The notes below the pieces were generated by a model that had not been told where the DNA came from, made no database searches, and saw only the letters and a list, made by a program, of their open reading frames with translations. A DNA stretch of 64,000 nucleotides. It comes from Mesorhizobium sp. B2-1-1 (GTDB lineage Bacteria; Pseudomonadota; Alphaproteobacteria; Rhizobiales; Rhizobiaceae). The position numbers were made by a program, and so were the translations under genes. The stretch spans positions 3,417,501 to 3,481,500 of the forward strand of contig NZ_CP083954.1 of the NCBI RefSeq assembly GCF_006442975.2, read 5' to 3'. This document shows, in pieces, positions 18,982-27,751 of the stretch (positions are counted from its first letter, which is position 1; the number at the start of each line of letters is the position of its first letter).

Positions 18982-19569
18982 ATGAGCACGACCATAGTGC
19001 CGCTGGCGCCTGAGCTCTGGCGTGAATTCGAAGATCTCTTCGGCAAGCAGGGCGCCTGCTACGGCTGCTGGTGCACGCATTTCCGGCTGGCGCCGGCGGC
19101 TCGGCGCGAAAGCAGCCGCGAACGCAACAAAGACCACATCAGGGCGCGCATCGAAGCAGGCCCGCCACCGGGCATGCTGGCGTTCGAGGACGGCAAGGCA
19201 GTCGGCTGGATGCAGATCGGGCCGCGCGCCGACGTGCCCGAGTGGAACAACCGGGGCCGGGGCTCGGCTCCGGTCGATCCCGCGGACGCATCGGATCCGA
19301 GCGTCTGGGCAATTTCCTGTTTCTTCATCCGCGCCAAGGCACGGGGCCGGGGCATCAGCCATCGCCTGGTCGAAGGCGGCATCGATTTCGCCCGCAGGAA
19401 CGGCGCGCGAATGGTGGAAGCCTGCCCGATAGACCTGTCGAAGGATTCACGCTCCATCGGGCTGTTCGTGGGCTCGTCGCGCGTGTTCGAGAAGGCCGGG
19501 TTCGAGCGGCTCCTGGAACGCAAGGCGGGCCGGCCGTTGATGCGGCTGGTGCTGGAGCCGAGCGCCTGA
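18982..19569 (+). CDS. GNAT family acetyltransferase
   Basis: A 195-residue cytoplasmic N-acetyltransferase. The acetyl-CoA loop is recognisable as [21 protein letters not shown] (R/Q-x-x-G-x-G/A type), followed by the C-terminal strand-helix pair ending [10 protein letters not shown]. Near the N-terminus is an unusual cysteine cluster, [11 protein letters not shown], followed by a basic stretch; it could bind metal. The ATG at 18982 is preferred because GGGGAG lies 5 bases upstream. Divergent from dinB. Substrate unknown. Confidence 0.82.
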   Translation: MSTTIVPLAPELWREFEDLFGKQGACYGCWCTHFRLAPAARRESSRERNKDHIRARIEAGPPPGMLAFEDGKAVGWMQIGPRADVPEWNNRGRGSAPVDPADASDPSVWAISCFFIRAKARGRGISHRLVEGGIDFARRNGARMVEACPIDLSKDSRSIGLFVGSSRVFEKAGFERLLERKAGRPLMRLVLEPSA

Positions 19570-19654
19570 ACTTCGCCGTCTTGCAGTTGTGACGGTCTTT
19601 CCCTACCAGAAGTAGGAGACGATTTTGCCTTTTCGACCAAACGGAGAATTCTAC

Positions 19655-21166
19655 GTGAACCGGATGTTGCCAATCGCCTTTACCGCGCTTCTGCTCAGCG
19701 CGCCCGCTTTCGGCCAGAGCGTCGACAGCCAGGGTGCGAAGCAGCTATCCGAGAACCTGTCCCGCTATGTCGGCAAACAGACCCTCGACAAGGGCATCCT
19801 GAAGGTCTCGGTCGAAGGCGGCGCCTACAAGATCATGTTCGATTTCAAGGCGCTCGCCGGCACCTTGCCCGACCAGAAGCTGTTGAAATTCGACTTTGCG
19901 CCCTACGCCCTGCTGGTCAAGCCGCGCAGCGACGGGACCTGGGATGTCTCGATGGATCTTTCGCACAGCGCCTCCTTCGAGTTCAACGGGCCGCAGGGGC
20001 TGCAGAGCACGCAATTTTCTATCAAGGACGGCAAGGGTTCCGGTGTCTACGACCCCAATCTGGCGGCCTTTACCAGCGGCACCAGTTCGATGGCGGGCAT
20101 GACGATGGTGTCGCAAGATGCCAAGCAGCACATGGAAGTCAGCGCCGACGGCGGCACCGCGACCATGGCCGCCACCAAGGCTGCCAATGGCGGGGTCGAT
20201 TTCGCGTTGTCGCAAAAAGTGTCGAACTTTGTCGAGTCGATCAAATTCGACGATCCCGAAAGCGGACTGAAATTCCCGGTCACCGTCAAATCACCGGAAC
20301 TGTCGGTGGATGCCAAAGGCAAGGGCGTGCAGACCAAGCCGCTGCTCGATCTCCTGGCATTTGCCGTCGCCAATGAGAATGAAGCCACGCTGAAAGCCAA
20401 CCAGGCGCAGCTCAAATCGCTTCTGCTCGCCGCGCTTCCTGTGTGGGAACGCATCGACGGGACATACGGGTTCAAGAATTTCGCGGTCGAGAGCCCGGTC
20501 GGCACGTTCGGTGCGGCGCAGCTCAGCACCGCCTTCGGAATGGATGGCGTCGCCCAGAGCGGTACGATCGGCTACGGGATCAAGGCATCTGGGTTGACCG
20601 TGCCGCAGCAGCTTCTGCCGAACTGGAGCATGGCGCTGCTGCCGACCGATATCGACCTGAACTTCGGCGGCGCCAATATCGATCTCGACAGCATGGCGAA
20701 GAAGGCAATCGAAGCCTTTGATCTTAACAAGAACCCGCCGCTGTCGGCCGAATTCGGAGAGCAGCTCAAAACCGACTTCATGGCCAAGACGCCGAAGGTC
20801 GTCATTGGCCATAGCACCATCAAGAACAAGGATACCGAAATTGCCTTGGAAGGCGAAATGACTTTTCCTGGCGAGAAGCCGGAAGCCAATGTGACGGTGG
20901 ACGTGGCCGGCTTCGACAAGATCGTCGAGGGCTTGCAGGAAGCGGCGAAATCGGAACCGGAGGTGGCGCAGTACGTGCCTGTGGCCCTGATGGTGAAAGG
21001 GTTCGGCAAGACCTTGACGGACGGCCGCATGGAATGGGTCGTCAACGCCAAGCCGGACGGTTCGGTCATTGTCAATGGCGTCATGCTGAAGCCGGCCGAT
21101 CCTGCCGAGGACGACAGCATTGACGATGGCGGCGACGAGACGGACCAGGCGGATCCGACACCGTAG
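19655..21166 (+). CDS. Large secreted protein of unknown function
   Basis: A 503-residue protein with a signal peptide (about MNRMLPIAFTALLLSAPAFGQS, cut near FGQ/SV). The GTG at 19655 is preferred since GGAG lies 8 bases before it; the ATG at 19664 and a TTG at 19625 are alternatives. The mature protein is long and repetitive in character, with many short beta-type segments (KVSVEGGAYKIMFDFK, GEMTFPGEKPEANVTVDVAGF) and an acidic tail ending in DPAEDDSIDDGGDETDQADPTP-like residues. It has no obvious catalytic motif. It may be a periplasmic or cell-envelope protein; I do not recognise the family with confidence. Confidence 0.72.
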   Translation: MNRMLPIAFTALLLSAPAFGQSVDSQGAKQLSENLSRYVGKQTLDKGILKVSVEGGAYKIMFDFKALAGTLPDQKLLKFDFAPYALLVKPRSDGTWDVSMDLSHSASFEFNGPQGLQSTQFSIKDGKGSGVYDPNLAAFTSGTSSMAGMTMVSQDAKQHMEVSADGGTATMAATKAANGGVDFALSQKVSNFVESIKFDDPESGLKFPVTVKSPELSVDAKGKGVQTKPLLDLLAFAVANENEATLKANQAQLKSLLLAALPVWERIDGTYGFKNFAVESPVGTFGAAQLSTAFGMDGVAQSGTIGYGIKASGLTVPQQLLPNWSMALLPTDIDLNFGGANIDLDSMAKKAIEAFDLNKNPPLSAEFGEQLKTDFMAKTPKVVIGHSTIKNKDTEIALEGEMTFPGEKPEANVTVDVAGFDKIVEGLQEAAKSEPEVAQYVPVALMVKGFGKTLTDGRMEWVVNAKPDGSVIVNGVMLKPADPAEDDSIDDGGDETDQADPTP

Positions 21167-21316
21167 CCACTCGGCTCACCAAAGCGCGTCGCCTTCGAAC
21201 GGATTGGCGCGACGCGCCTCAAGCCTTCGTTTTATACTTGTCGCTCAAAACGGGCGGGCGACAAGAGTCAGACTTCGCTCGACCTGGCGATCGGGGCGCC
21301 GCCTTGGGATCGTCAC

Positions 21317-21616
21317 TCATATGGAATGCTCGTGGTTATCGTCGCCCAGCGGCAGCGCGCGCAACGCCTTGCCGACGGAGGCCGGTGGCGTGCCGGTTTC
21401 CTCAGCAAAACGCAGCAATGTGGGTTCGTGGGCGAGAACGAACTGCAGCACACCGGCCAGAAATCCCGGCTCGCCGGCAGCTTTGCGGATCGAATGCGCC
21501 TCGATGCCGGTGATCGCCAGGAAGCGAGGCAGCAGTTCGGGATCAGAGGCGACGAAGGCCAGAGCCTTCACGGCAATGGTTTCGGCCTCTTCGCGCATTG
21601 ACGCTGCGTTTGCCAT
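21317..21616 (-). CDS. DUF3572 family protein
   Basis: A 99-residue, mostly helical protein (ALAFVASDPELLPRFLAITGI, GFLAGVLQFVLAHEPTLLRFAEETG) that fits DUF3572, a small family of alphaproteobacteria with unknown function. It is encoded divergently from divK; this neighbourhood is common in rhizobia as I recall. The ATG at 21616 follows a GTG in the same frame at 21619. No membrane segment or signal peptide. Confidence 0.75.
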   Translation of the reverse strand: MANAASMREEAETIAVKALAFVASDPELLPRFLAITGIEAHSIRKAAGEPGFLAGVLQFVLAHEPTLLRFAEETGTPPASVGKALRALPLGDDNHEHSI

Positions 21617-21852
21617 CACTACCTTTCAGGGTATGCGGAATGTGAGTCTCTTCCGCAGTAATGGCAAGCGTCGCTTGCGGCAAGTCGTTACCTCTTCAGT
21701 GCGGGACCCGAGGTGGAAACGGAGCAGCTTTTCTCGCCGCAGGTTTCCGTTTCGTCAATCATATTGCCGTAGAGTCGACCAGGGTTTGGTGCGTCCCGGA
21801 AGGGCGCATAACGGCCGCGTTCGAGCGAAACAGCGGCCGGGACGGGATATCG

Positions 21853-22224
21853 ATGCCTAAGAAGGTCATGATCGTCGAGGACAATGAGCTCAACATGAAG
21901 CTCTTTCGGGACCTCATCGAAGCAAGCGGTTACGAGACAGTTCGCACCCGCAACGGTCTGGAAGCGCTCGATCTGGCGCGTCAGCACCGGCCGGATCTCA
22001 TTTTGATGGACATCCAGTTGCCTGAAGTGTCTGGGCTGGAGGTGACGAAATGGCTGAAGGAAGACGACGACCTGCACGTCATCCCGGTCATTGCCGTCAC
22101 CGCCTTCGCGATGAAGGGCGACGAGGAGCGCATCCGCCAGGGCGGCTGCGAGGCTTATATCTCCAAGCCGATCTCGGTGCCGCGCTTCATCGAAACCATC
22201 AAGTCCTACCTGGGTGATTCCTGA
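21853..22224 (+). CDS. divK: Single-domain response regulator DivK
   Basis: A 123-residue receiver-only protein of the alphaproteobacterial cell-cycle pathway, phosphorylated and dephosphorylated by PleC and DivJ and acting on CtrA through DivL/CckA. The acidic pocket VEDNE and the phospho-acceptor [11 protein letters not shown] put the aspartate at residue 53, as in Caulobacter DivK; the Thr/Lys switch residues are in VTAFAMKG and ISKPIS. The frame is open from 21661, but [12 protein letters not shown] at 21853 is the family start. pleD follows 33 bp downstream. Confidence 0.95.
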   Translation: MPKKVMIVEDNELNMKLFRDLIEASGYETVRTRNGLEALDLARQHRPDLILMDIQLPEVSGLEVTKWLKEDDDLHVIPVIAVTAFAMKGDEERIRQGGCEAYISKPISVPRFIETIKSYLGDS

Positions 22225-22257
22225 TGCACCTTGCCGCCAAAGCCGGAGCCTTGTGAA

Positions 22258-23631
22258 ATGACCGCTCGGATTCTCGTCGTCGACGACATCCCTGCCAATG
22301 TCAGGCTGCTGGAGGTTCGGCTGCTGGCCGAATATTTCGAGGTGTTGACCGCCACCAACGGGCCGGATGCGATCGAGACCTGCGAGAACGGCAAGGTCGA
22401 CGTCGTGCTGCTCGACGTCATGATGCCGGACATGGACGGCTTCGAGGTCTGCCGCCGCCTGAAGAGCGATCCGGCGACGTCGCATATTCCAGTGGTAATG
22501 ATCACCGCACTCGACCAGGTTTCCGACAGGGTGCGCGGGCTTGAGGTCGGCGCCGACGATTTCCTGACCAAACCCGTCAACGACCTGCAACTGATGACGC
22601 GCGTCAAGAGCCTCGTCAGGCTGAAGTCGCTGACCGACGAGTTGCGGCTGCGCGCTTCGACCACGCGCAACATCGGCATCGAAGAGTTGCTCAGCCGCAA
22701 TTTCGCCTCCGAGGACACGACGCCGAAAGTGCTTCTGATCGATGAGCGCAAATCGTCGATCGAGCGCGTCCAGAAGATGCTGCGCGACTGTGCTGACCTG
22801 GATGTCGCCAGCGATCCGCATGCCGGCTTCTTCCAGGCGGCGGAGACGCCCTATGAATGCGTGATGATCTCGACGAGCTTCGCCGATTTCGATCCGCTTC
22901 GGCTCTGCTCGCAACTGCGCTCGCTCGATCGCACACGCTTCCTGCCGATCATCCTGCTGGCGGAGGAGGGCGAGGAGGAGCGCATCATCCGTGGTCTCGA
23001 ACTCGGCATCAACGACTATCTGATGCGGCCTATCGACCAGCAGGAACTGACGGCGCGGTTGCGCACCCAGGTGCGCCGCAAGCGCTACAACGACCAATTG
23101 CGCGCCAGCGTGACGCAGACGATCGAAATGGCGGTGACCGACGGGCTGACCGGGCTGCACAACCGCCGCTATCTCGACAGCCATCTCCAGACGCTGTTCG
23201 ACCGCGCCGTGGCGCGGCGTCGGCCGCTGTCGGTGATGATCACCGACCTCGATCGCTTCAAGTCGATTAACGACACGCACGGCCATGACGGTGGCGACGA
23301 GGTGCTGCGGGAATTCGCGCGGCGGCTGCGCAAGAACGTGCGCGGCATCGATCTGGCCTGCCGGTTCGGCGGTGAGGAGTTCGTAGTGGTCATGCCTGAC
23401 ACCGATGGAGCGATCGCCGAAAAGGTGGCCGAACGCATCCGCGCCGAAATCGCCCAGATGCCGTTCGTCATCGGGCCTGACGGCAAGGCCATCGAGGTCA
23501 CCGTCAGCGTCGGCGTGTCGTCGGTGCTGAATGGGGTGGATACGGTGGCGGCGCTGATGAAACGCGCCGATCTGGCGCTCTATGAAGCCAAGAGCGGTGG
23601 CCGCAACCGCGTCGTCGCCAAGGCTGCCTGA
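22258..23631 (+). CDS. pleD: Response regulator / diguanylate cyclase PleD
   Basis: A 457-residue protein with two receiver domains followed by a GGDEF domain, the PleD layout and length. The first receiver has the phospho-acceptor LLDVMMPDMDG with Asp53; the second receiver is degenerate. The catalytic motif is GGEEF (FGGEEFVVV). An RxxD inhibitory c-di-GMP site (RGID) lies five residues before it, so product inhibition is expected. It makes c-di-GMP, controlling the motile-to-sessile transition. Co-transcribed with divK. GGAG is 9 bases before the ATG. Confidence 0.95.
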   Translation: MTARILVVDDIPANVRLLEVRLLAEYFEVLTATNGPDAIETCENGKVDVVLLDVMMPDMDGFEVCRRLKSDPATSHIPVVMITALDQVSDRVRGLEVGADDFLTKPVNDLQLMTRVKSLVRLKSLTDELRLRASTTRNIGIEELLSRNFASEDTTPKVLLIDERKSSIERVQKMLRDCADLDVASDPHAGFFQAAETPYECVMISTSFADFDPLRLCSQLRSLDRTRFLPIILLAEEGEEERIIRGLELGINDYLMRPIDQQELTARLRTQVRRKRYNDQLRASVTQTIEMAVTDGLTGLHNRRYLDSHLQTLFDRAVARRRPLSVMITDLDRFKSINDTHGHDGGDEVLREFARRLRKNVRGIDLACRFGGEEFVVVMPDTDGAIAEKVAERIRAEIAQMPFVIGPDGKAIEVTVSVGVSSVLNGVDTVAALMKRADLALYEAKSGGRNRVVAKAA

Positions 23632-24159
23632 CGGACCGGGTAAGAGTATCCGTCAATCCGGCAAGGTTACCCATTTACCTTAATCCAAGCGATTCACGAG
23701 GCTTGGTTAAGAAACTGTTGATTTTCATAAGCTCTTGCGCAAATGTGCGGCCACAGACAGAGCGACGCCGGCACGAGGACAGACAGCCGGGTCGATCAAA
23801 AAATACCCCATGATGCTCAGGTCCGCCGCATCTCCTGGGTCCGTGGGGTCGGCCGGCCGGCGCTGGCACATAGTGGCCTCCTCGTACCGCTGCCAAACGC
23901 CGACCGGCCCCCTTTCAAAATAGCATCAGGATTCTGCGCCAACCTCCGGATATCAGGAGCTTTTTGCGCACAGGATATCGACAGCATTTGGACTGTAAAA
24001 GGCGAGCCACGATGTGGAGAGCTGCGGCGCACGCTCTCTTGCCATCCGGCGGAGGGCGTTGCTCCTCACTTCATACATATGGCGCCCAAGGGGCTTGCTT
24101 CAAGCCCGGGTTCCTCCCGTAAAACCGCGGCCCTAGCCAATAGGAGCGGAGTGACGGGA
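23632..24159. other. 528-bp region without a supported gene, left edge of the accessory segment
   Basis: No convincing coding frame: the open plus frame from 23743 reads into the monooxygenase gene but its N-terminal 139 residues are not protein-like. Two hairpins stand out. One is TTAATCCAAGC (23680-23690) facing GCTTGGTTAA (23701-23710) just after pleD. The other is a 7-bp perfect stem GGGCTTG/CAAGCCC with a 3-base loop (24091-24107) about 50 bases before the monooxygenase start. Neither is followed by a T tract, so they are not classic terminators. Confidence 0.5.
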
Positions 24160-25653
24160 ATGCGTGCACCGACAGATGGATCGCGTCGAAATCATGCGGT
24201 GATTGTCGCCGGGGGCGGCCCGACAGGATTGATGCTGGCAGGCGAACTCGCATTGGCGGGCATCGACGTCGCCATTGTCGAGCGGCGCCCGACCCAGCAG
24301 CTGATTGGCTTGCGCGCGGGTGGCCTGCACGCACGCACAATCGAGGTGCTCGACCAGCGCGGGATCGCCGACCGGTTCCTCTCCCAGGGGCGATGCTTCC
24401 CGACCGTCGGCTTCCACATGATCCGTTTGGACATCAGCGACTTTCCCAGCCGGCACAACTATCTGCTGGCGCTGCGGCAAAACCACATCGAGCGGATATT
24501 GGCCGACTGGATCAGCGAATTGGGGGTGCCGATCCATCGCGGACAGGAAGTCACGGATTTCATGCAGGACGACAGTGGCGTGGATGTGGGGCTTTCCGAT
24601 GGCCGACGGATGAAGGCGCAGTACCTCGTCGGATGCGACGGTGGACGCAGCACGATCCGCAAGGCGGCGGGCATCGAATTCGCTGGATGGGATCCGACGA
24701 TGAGCTGGATGATCGCCGAGGTCGAGATGTCGGAAGAACCGCCATTGGGCTTTCGCAGCGACGCCCACGGAACCCATGCGATAGGCAAGATCGAGGACGG
24801 CGACCGGTTGGGCATCGTGCTGACCGAGAAACGACTGATCATCGGTGGTGAACCGACATTGGACGATCTCCGCGAGGCGCTCACCGTTATCTATGGCACC
24901 GATTTCGGCGTCCACAGTCCGACCTGGCTCTCTCGTTTCACCGATATGACGCGCCAGGCTGCCGCTTACCGCGACAGACGTGTCCTGCTGGCCGGCGACG
25001 CTGCGCATATCCATCCCCCAATGGGCGGACAGGGCCTCAACATCGGCGTGCAGGACGCGGTCAACCTGGGATGGAAGCTGGCCCAGGTCGTCAAACGGGC
25101 ATCACCGGACAGCCTGCTCGACAGCTACCATGCCGAGCGCCATCCGGTCGCCGCCCGTGTGTTGCGCAACACGATGGCACAGGTCGCGCTTCGGCGCATG
25201 GATGACCGCACCAAGGCTCTGGGCGACACCATTGCCGAACTGCTCGGCATGGACGAGCCTCGCAAACGCATCGCGGCCGAAATGTCCGGCCTGGACGTTC
25301 GTTACGGCTTGGGCGAGCGCCATCCGTTGCTTGGGCGGCGAATGCCCGATCTCGATCTGCTCACCGCCAGCGGGCCGGTGCGGCTGTTTACCTTGCTGCA
25401 TCATGCCCGGCCGGTGCTGATCAACCTCGGCACGCCCGGCATGCTGGACATCAAGCCATGGGCGGATCGGGTCCAGCAGGTCGACGCCGTGTACGACGGC
25501 GACTGGGAGCTGCCAGTTCTCGGGGCCGTCGCCAGGCCCGTCGCGGTGCTGATCCGCCCGGACGGGTACGTGGCATGGGTTGGTTCCGGAAGCCAACAGG
25601 GACTGGCCGAAGCGCTGACCACCTGGTTCGGGCCGCGCGTTGATGTGGCGTAG
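24160..25653 (+). CDS. FAD-dependent class A monooxygenase, rifampicin-monooxygenase (Rox)-like
   Basis: A 497-residue flavoprotein hydroxylase of the PheA/TfdB family. It has the FAD-binding GGGPTGLMLAGEL near the N-terminus, the DG motif LVGCDGGRSTIRKAAG, the GD motif LLAGDAAHIHPPMGGQGLN, and a C-terminal thioredoxin-like domain without catalytic cysteines. The block GLHARTIEVLDQRGIADRFL closely resembles actinobacterial rifampicin monooxygenase as I remember it, so it may hydroxylate a large aromatic or naphthoquinone-type compound, but the true substrate is unknown. The start is the ATG at 24160; a GTG at 24151 has AGGAG 4 bases upstream and is possible. It stands alone, about 150 bp before the GntR gene. 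Confidence 0.82.
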   Translation: MRAPTDGSRRNHAVIVAGGGPTGLMLAGELALAGIDVAIVERRPTQQLIGLRAGGLHARTIEVLDQRGIADRFLSQGRCFPTVGFHMIRLDISDFPSRHNYLLALRQNHIERILADWISELGVPIHRGQEVTDFMQDDSGVDVGLSDGRRMKAQYLVGCDGGRSTIRKAAGIEFAGWDPTMSWMIAEVEMSEEPPLGFRSDAHGTHAIGKIEDGDRLGIVLTEKRLIIGGEPTLDDLREALTVIYGTDFGVHSPTWLSRFTDMTRQAAAYRDRRVLLAGDAAHIHPPMGGQGLNIGVQDAVNLGWKLAQVVKRASPDSLLDSYHAERHPVAARVLRNTMAQVALRRMDDRTKALGDTIAELLGMDEPRKRIAAEMSGLDVRYGLGERHPLLGRRMPDLDLLTASGPVRLFTLLHHARPVLINLGTPGMLDIKPWADRVQQVDAVYDGDWELPVLGAVARPVAVLIRPDGYVAWVGSGSQQGLAEALTTWFGPRVDVA

Positions 25654-25775
25654 CAGGGTCGAGGCCGGCCTGGCGCATCGCCCGCAAACGCGTGCTTGTC
25701 ATGCGTTGCGAGCTTTTACGGTGCTAGGTCTCCTGACATCCCGTTGACAGGAGGTACCATCTGTGCAGAAATTGG

Positions 25776-25791
25776 TTGGACCATTGGACCA
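25776..25791. promoter_or_regulatory. Tandem TTGGACCA repeat, possible GntR operator
   Basis: Two perfect adjacent copies of TTGGACCA (25776-25783 and 25784-25791) lie just upstream of the likely GntR start at 25804. FadR-type GntR proteins usually bind short TGGT/ACCA-type half-sites near their own promoters, so autoregulation is plausible. A separate inverted repeat CTCCTG (25730-25735) / CAGGAG (25748-25753) lies upstream. No footprint information is available from sequence. Confidence 0.4.
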
Positions 25792-25803
25792 CTTGGAACG
25801 CGC

Positions 25804-26538
25804 GTGGATCAAAACAGCCTGCCACCTATTCAGACGACGGCGCGTGACGACGCCGTTCTGAAGGCGTTGGTAGGCTTTGTTCGTGCCGAGGCCCTCCAGC
25901 CGGGCGAGCGGCTGCCAACGGAACGCATCCTGGCCGAGCGGCTGAAGGTCAGCCGCAACACGGTGCGCGAGGCGCTGACGCGCTGGGAAGGGCTCGGCCT
26001 GGTCGAGCGCCGGCAAGGCAGCGGCACCTATCTCAAGGCAGCCGTTTCGCCGGACATGTTGCATCTGCCGCTGACGCTTGCGGGCGGCAACGACTTCACC
26101 AGCCTGATGCAGACGCTTGAAATCCGTCGCGCGCTGGAGGCGGAAGCCGCCGCCCTTTGCGCCGAACGCGCGAGCCAGACCGATATCGCCGAAATCGAGC
26201 GCAAGCTCGACATCATGGAGCAGGCGTTCCGCACGCGCGAGGGCATGTCTTCGGAAGAGGACTGGGAGTTCCACCAGGCGATCTACAGGGTTTCCGGCAA
26301 CCCGCTGTTCGAACAGATCATCGCCGCCATGCACGAATTGTTCCACCGCTTCTGGGAGCATCCGCTGGGCGTGCGCGATTTCGGCCACGCCAGTTTTCCC
26401 TATCATCGGACCATTTACGAGCGCATCGCCGCGCGCGACCCGCACGGCGCCCGCGGCGAGGCGCTCAAGCTGATCGCCACCGTCGAGGACGATCTGAAGC
26501 GCGGCGCCGCCAAACTCAAACTTTCGAGCCAGACATGA
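25804..26538 (+). CDS. GntR family transcriptional regulator, FadR/FCD subfamily
   Basis: A 244-residue regulator. The N-terminal winged helix has the GntR signature LQPGERLPTERILAERLKVSRNTVREALTRWEGLGLVERRQGSGTYL-like block (about residues 30-75). The C-terminal FCD domain has metal-ligand candidates in DWEFHQAIYRVSGN, HELFHRFWEH and YHRTIYERI. The GTG at 25804 is the best in-frame start, with GGA 6 bases upstream. Oddly, the strongest ribosome-binding site (AGGAGG, 25750-25755) instead precedes a GTG at 25763 that opens a 32-codon frame overlapping this start. The stop overlaps the ATG of the PLP enzyme gene (ATGA), so it probably controls that gene and the ABC importer in response to the imported or degraded ligand. 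Confidence 0.87.
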   Translation: MDQNSLPPIQTTARDDAVLKALVGFVRAEALQPGERLPTERILAERLKVSRNTVREALTRWEGLGLVERRQGSGTYLKAAVSPDMLHLPLTLAGGNDFTSLMQTLEIRRALEAEAAALCAERASQTDIAEIERKLDIMEQAFRTREGMSSEEDWEFHQAIYRVSGNPLFEQIIAAMHELFHRFWEHPLGVRDFGHASFPYHRTIYERIAARDPHGARGEALKLIATVEDDLKRGAAKLKLSSQT

Positions 26539-27722
26539 ACGAACATCCCTCAGGTTTCGATCACGACTATCTTGCCGAGGCGGCGACGCTTCTGGCGCAT
26601 GACGAACCTTTCCCGGGTGGGGCGGTGGTGCCGCCGATCTACCAGACATCGCTGTTCACCTTCGCCAGCTATGCCGAGATGGCGGATACTTTTGCCGGCA
26701 AACGGAAGCAGCCGATCTATTCGCGCGGCGACAATCCGACGGTGATGGAGTTCGAGGCACGCGTCGCCGCGCTCGAGGGCGCCGAGGCCGCGCGCGGCTT
26801 TTCCAGCGGCATGGCGGCGATCAGCGCCACGGTGCTCGCCTTCGTCGGCGCCGGCGAGCGCATCGTTGCGGTGCGCAATTGCTATGGTGATGCCTATCGG
26901 CTGTTCGAGCGGCTTTTGCCGCGGCTCAACATCAGGGTCGACTATGTCGACGGCTCCGATCCGGATGCGGTGGCGGCGGCCCTTCCGGGCGCCAGGCTGC
27001 TCTATCTGGAGAGCCCGACCTCGATGATGTTCGAGTTGCAGGACCTGGCTCACCTGACCCGGCTGGCGAAGGAGCAGGGCATCGTCACCACGATCGACAA
27101 TTCCTGGGCGACACCGGTGTTCCAGAAGCCGATCACGCATGGCGTCGATCTGGTGCTGCATTCGGCTTCGAAATATCTCGGCGGCCATAGCGATACGGTC
27201 GCCGGCGTGGTGGCAGGCTCGGCCGCCCACATCAAGCACATCAACGAGCAGACCTATTCCTATCTCGGCGGCAAGCTTTCGCCCTTCGAGGCCTGGCTCT
27301 TGCTGCGCGGGCTGCGCACGCTGCCGCTGCGCCTGCCGCATCACATGAAGAGCGGGCTTACCATCGCCGAGCGGCTGAAGGCGCATGGCAATGTCGAGCG
27401 CGTGAACCACCCCGCCTATTCGAACCATCCGGGCAAGGCGACGCTTGCTGGTTACGCGGGGTTGTTCTCCTTCGAGGTCACCGAGGATATCGACATCCCC
27501 GTCTTCGTCGATGCGTTAAAATATTTCCGCATCGGCGTGAGCTGGGGCGGCCATGAGAGCCTGGTCGTGCCGGCCAAGGCGTCGCTGGAGCAGACGCCGG
27601 GACTGAATTCGATGGCGCGCTTCGGCGTCAGCCCCCGAACAATCCGCTTCAATGTCGGATTGGAAAGTGTCGAGGACCTGTGGGCCGACGTGGCGCAGGC
27701 CTTCGAAAAAGCCAGAAAATAA
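26535..27722 (+). CDS. PLP-dependent Cys/Met-metabolism enzyme (cystathionine gamma-synthase/beta-lyase family)
   Basis: A 395-residue fold-type I PLP enzyme. All key elements are present: YSRGDNPTVMEFE (Tyr/Arg binding the PLP phosphate of the neighbouring subunit), FSSGMAAI, CYGDAYRLFE (stacking Tyr), IDNSWATPVFQKP (Asp contacting the PLP nitrogen), SASKYLGGHSD (Schiff-base Lys) and RTIRFNVGLESVEDL (carboxylate-binding Arg). The sequence does not decide between cystathionine beta-lyase, gamma-lyase or a cysteine-S-conjugate lyase. Translational coupling with GntR, and the ABC importer 29 bp downstream, suggest a catabolic role on an imported substrate rather than methionine synthesis. The start is fixed by the ATGA overlap; the longer open frame is a shadow of the GntR gene. 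Confidence 0.88.
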   Translation: MNEHPSGFDHDYLAEAATLLAHDEPFPGGAVVPPIYQTSLFTFASYAEMADTFAGKRKQPIYSRGDNPTVMEFEARVAALEGAEAARGFSSGMAAISATVLAFVGAGERIVAVRNCYGDAYRLFERLLPRLNIRVDYVDGSDPDAVAAALPGARLLYLESPTSMMFELQDLAHLTRLAKEQGIVTTIDNSWATPVFQKPITHGVDLVLHSASKYLGGHSDTVAGVVAGSAAHIKHINEQTYSYLGGKLSPFEAWLLLRGLRTLPLRLPHHMKSGLTIAERLKAHGNVERVNHPAYSNHPGKATLAGYAGLFSFEVTEDIDIPVFVDALKYFRIGVSWGGHESLVVPAKASLEQTPGLNSMARFGVSPRTIRFNVGLESVEDLWADVAQAFEKARK

Positions 27723-27751
27723 CAAGCCGCTTCAAAATGGGAGTCTTGAAG

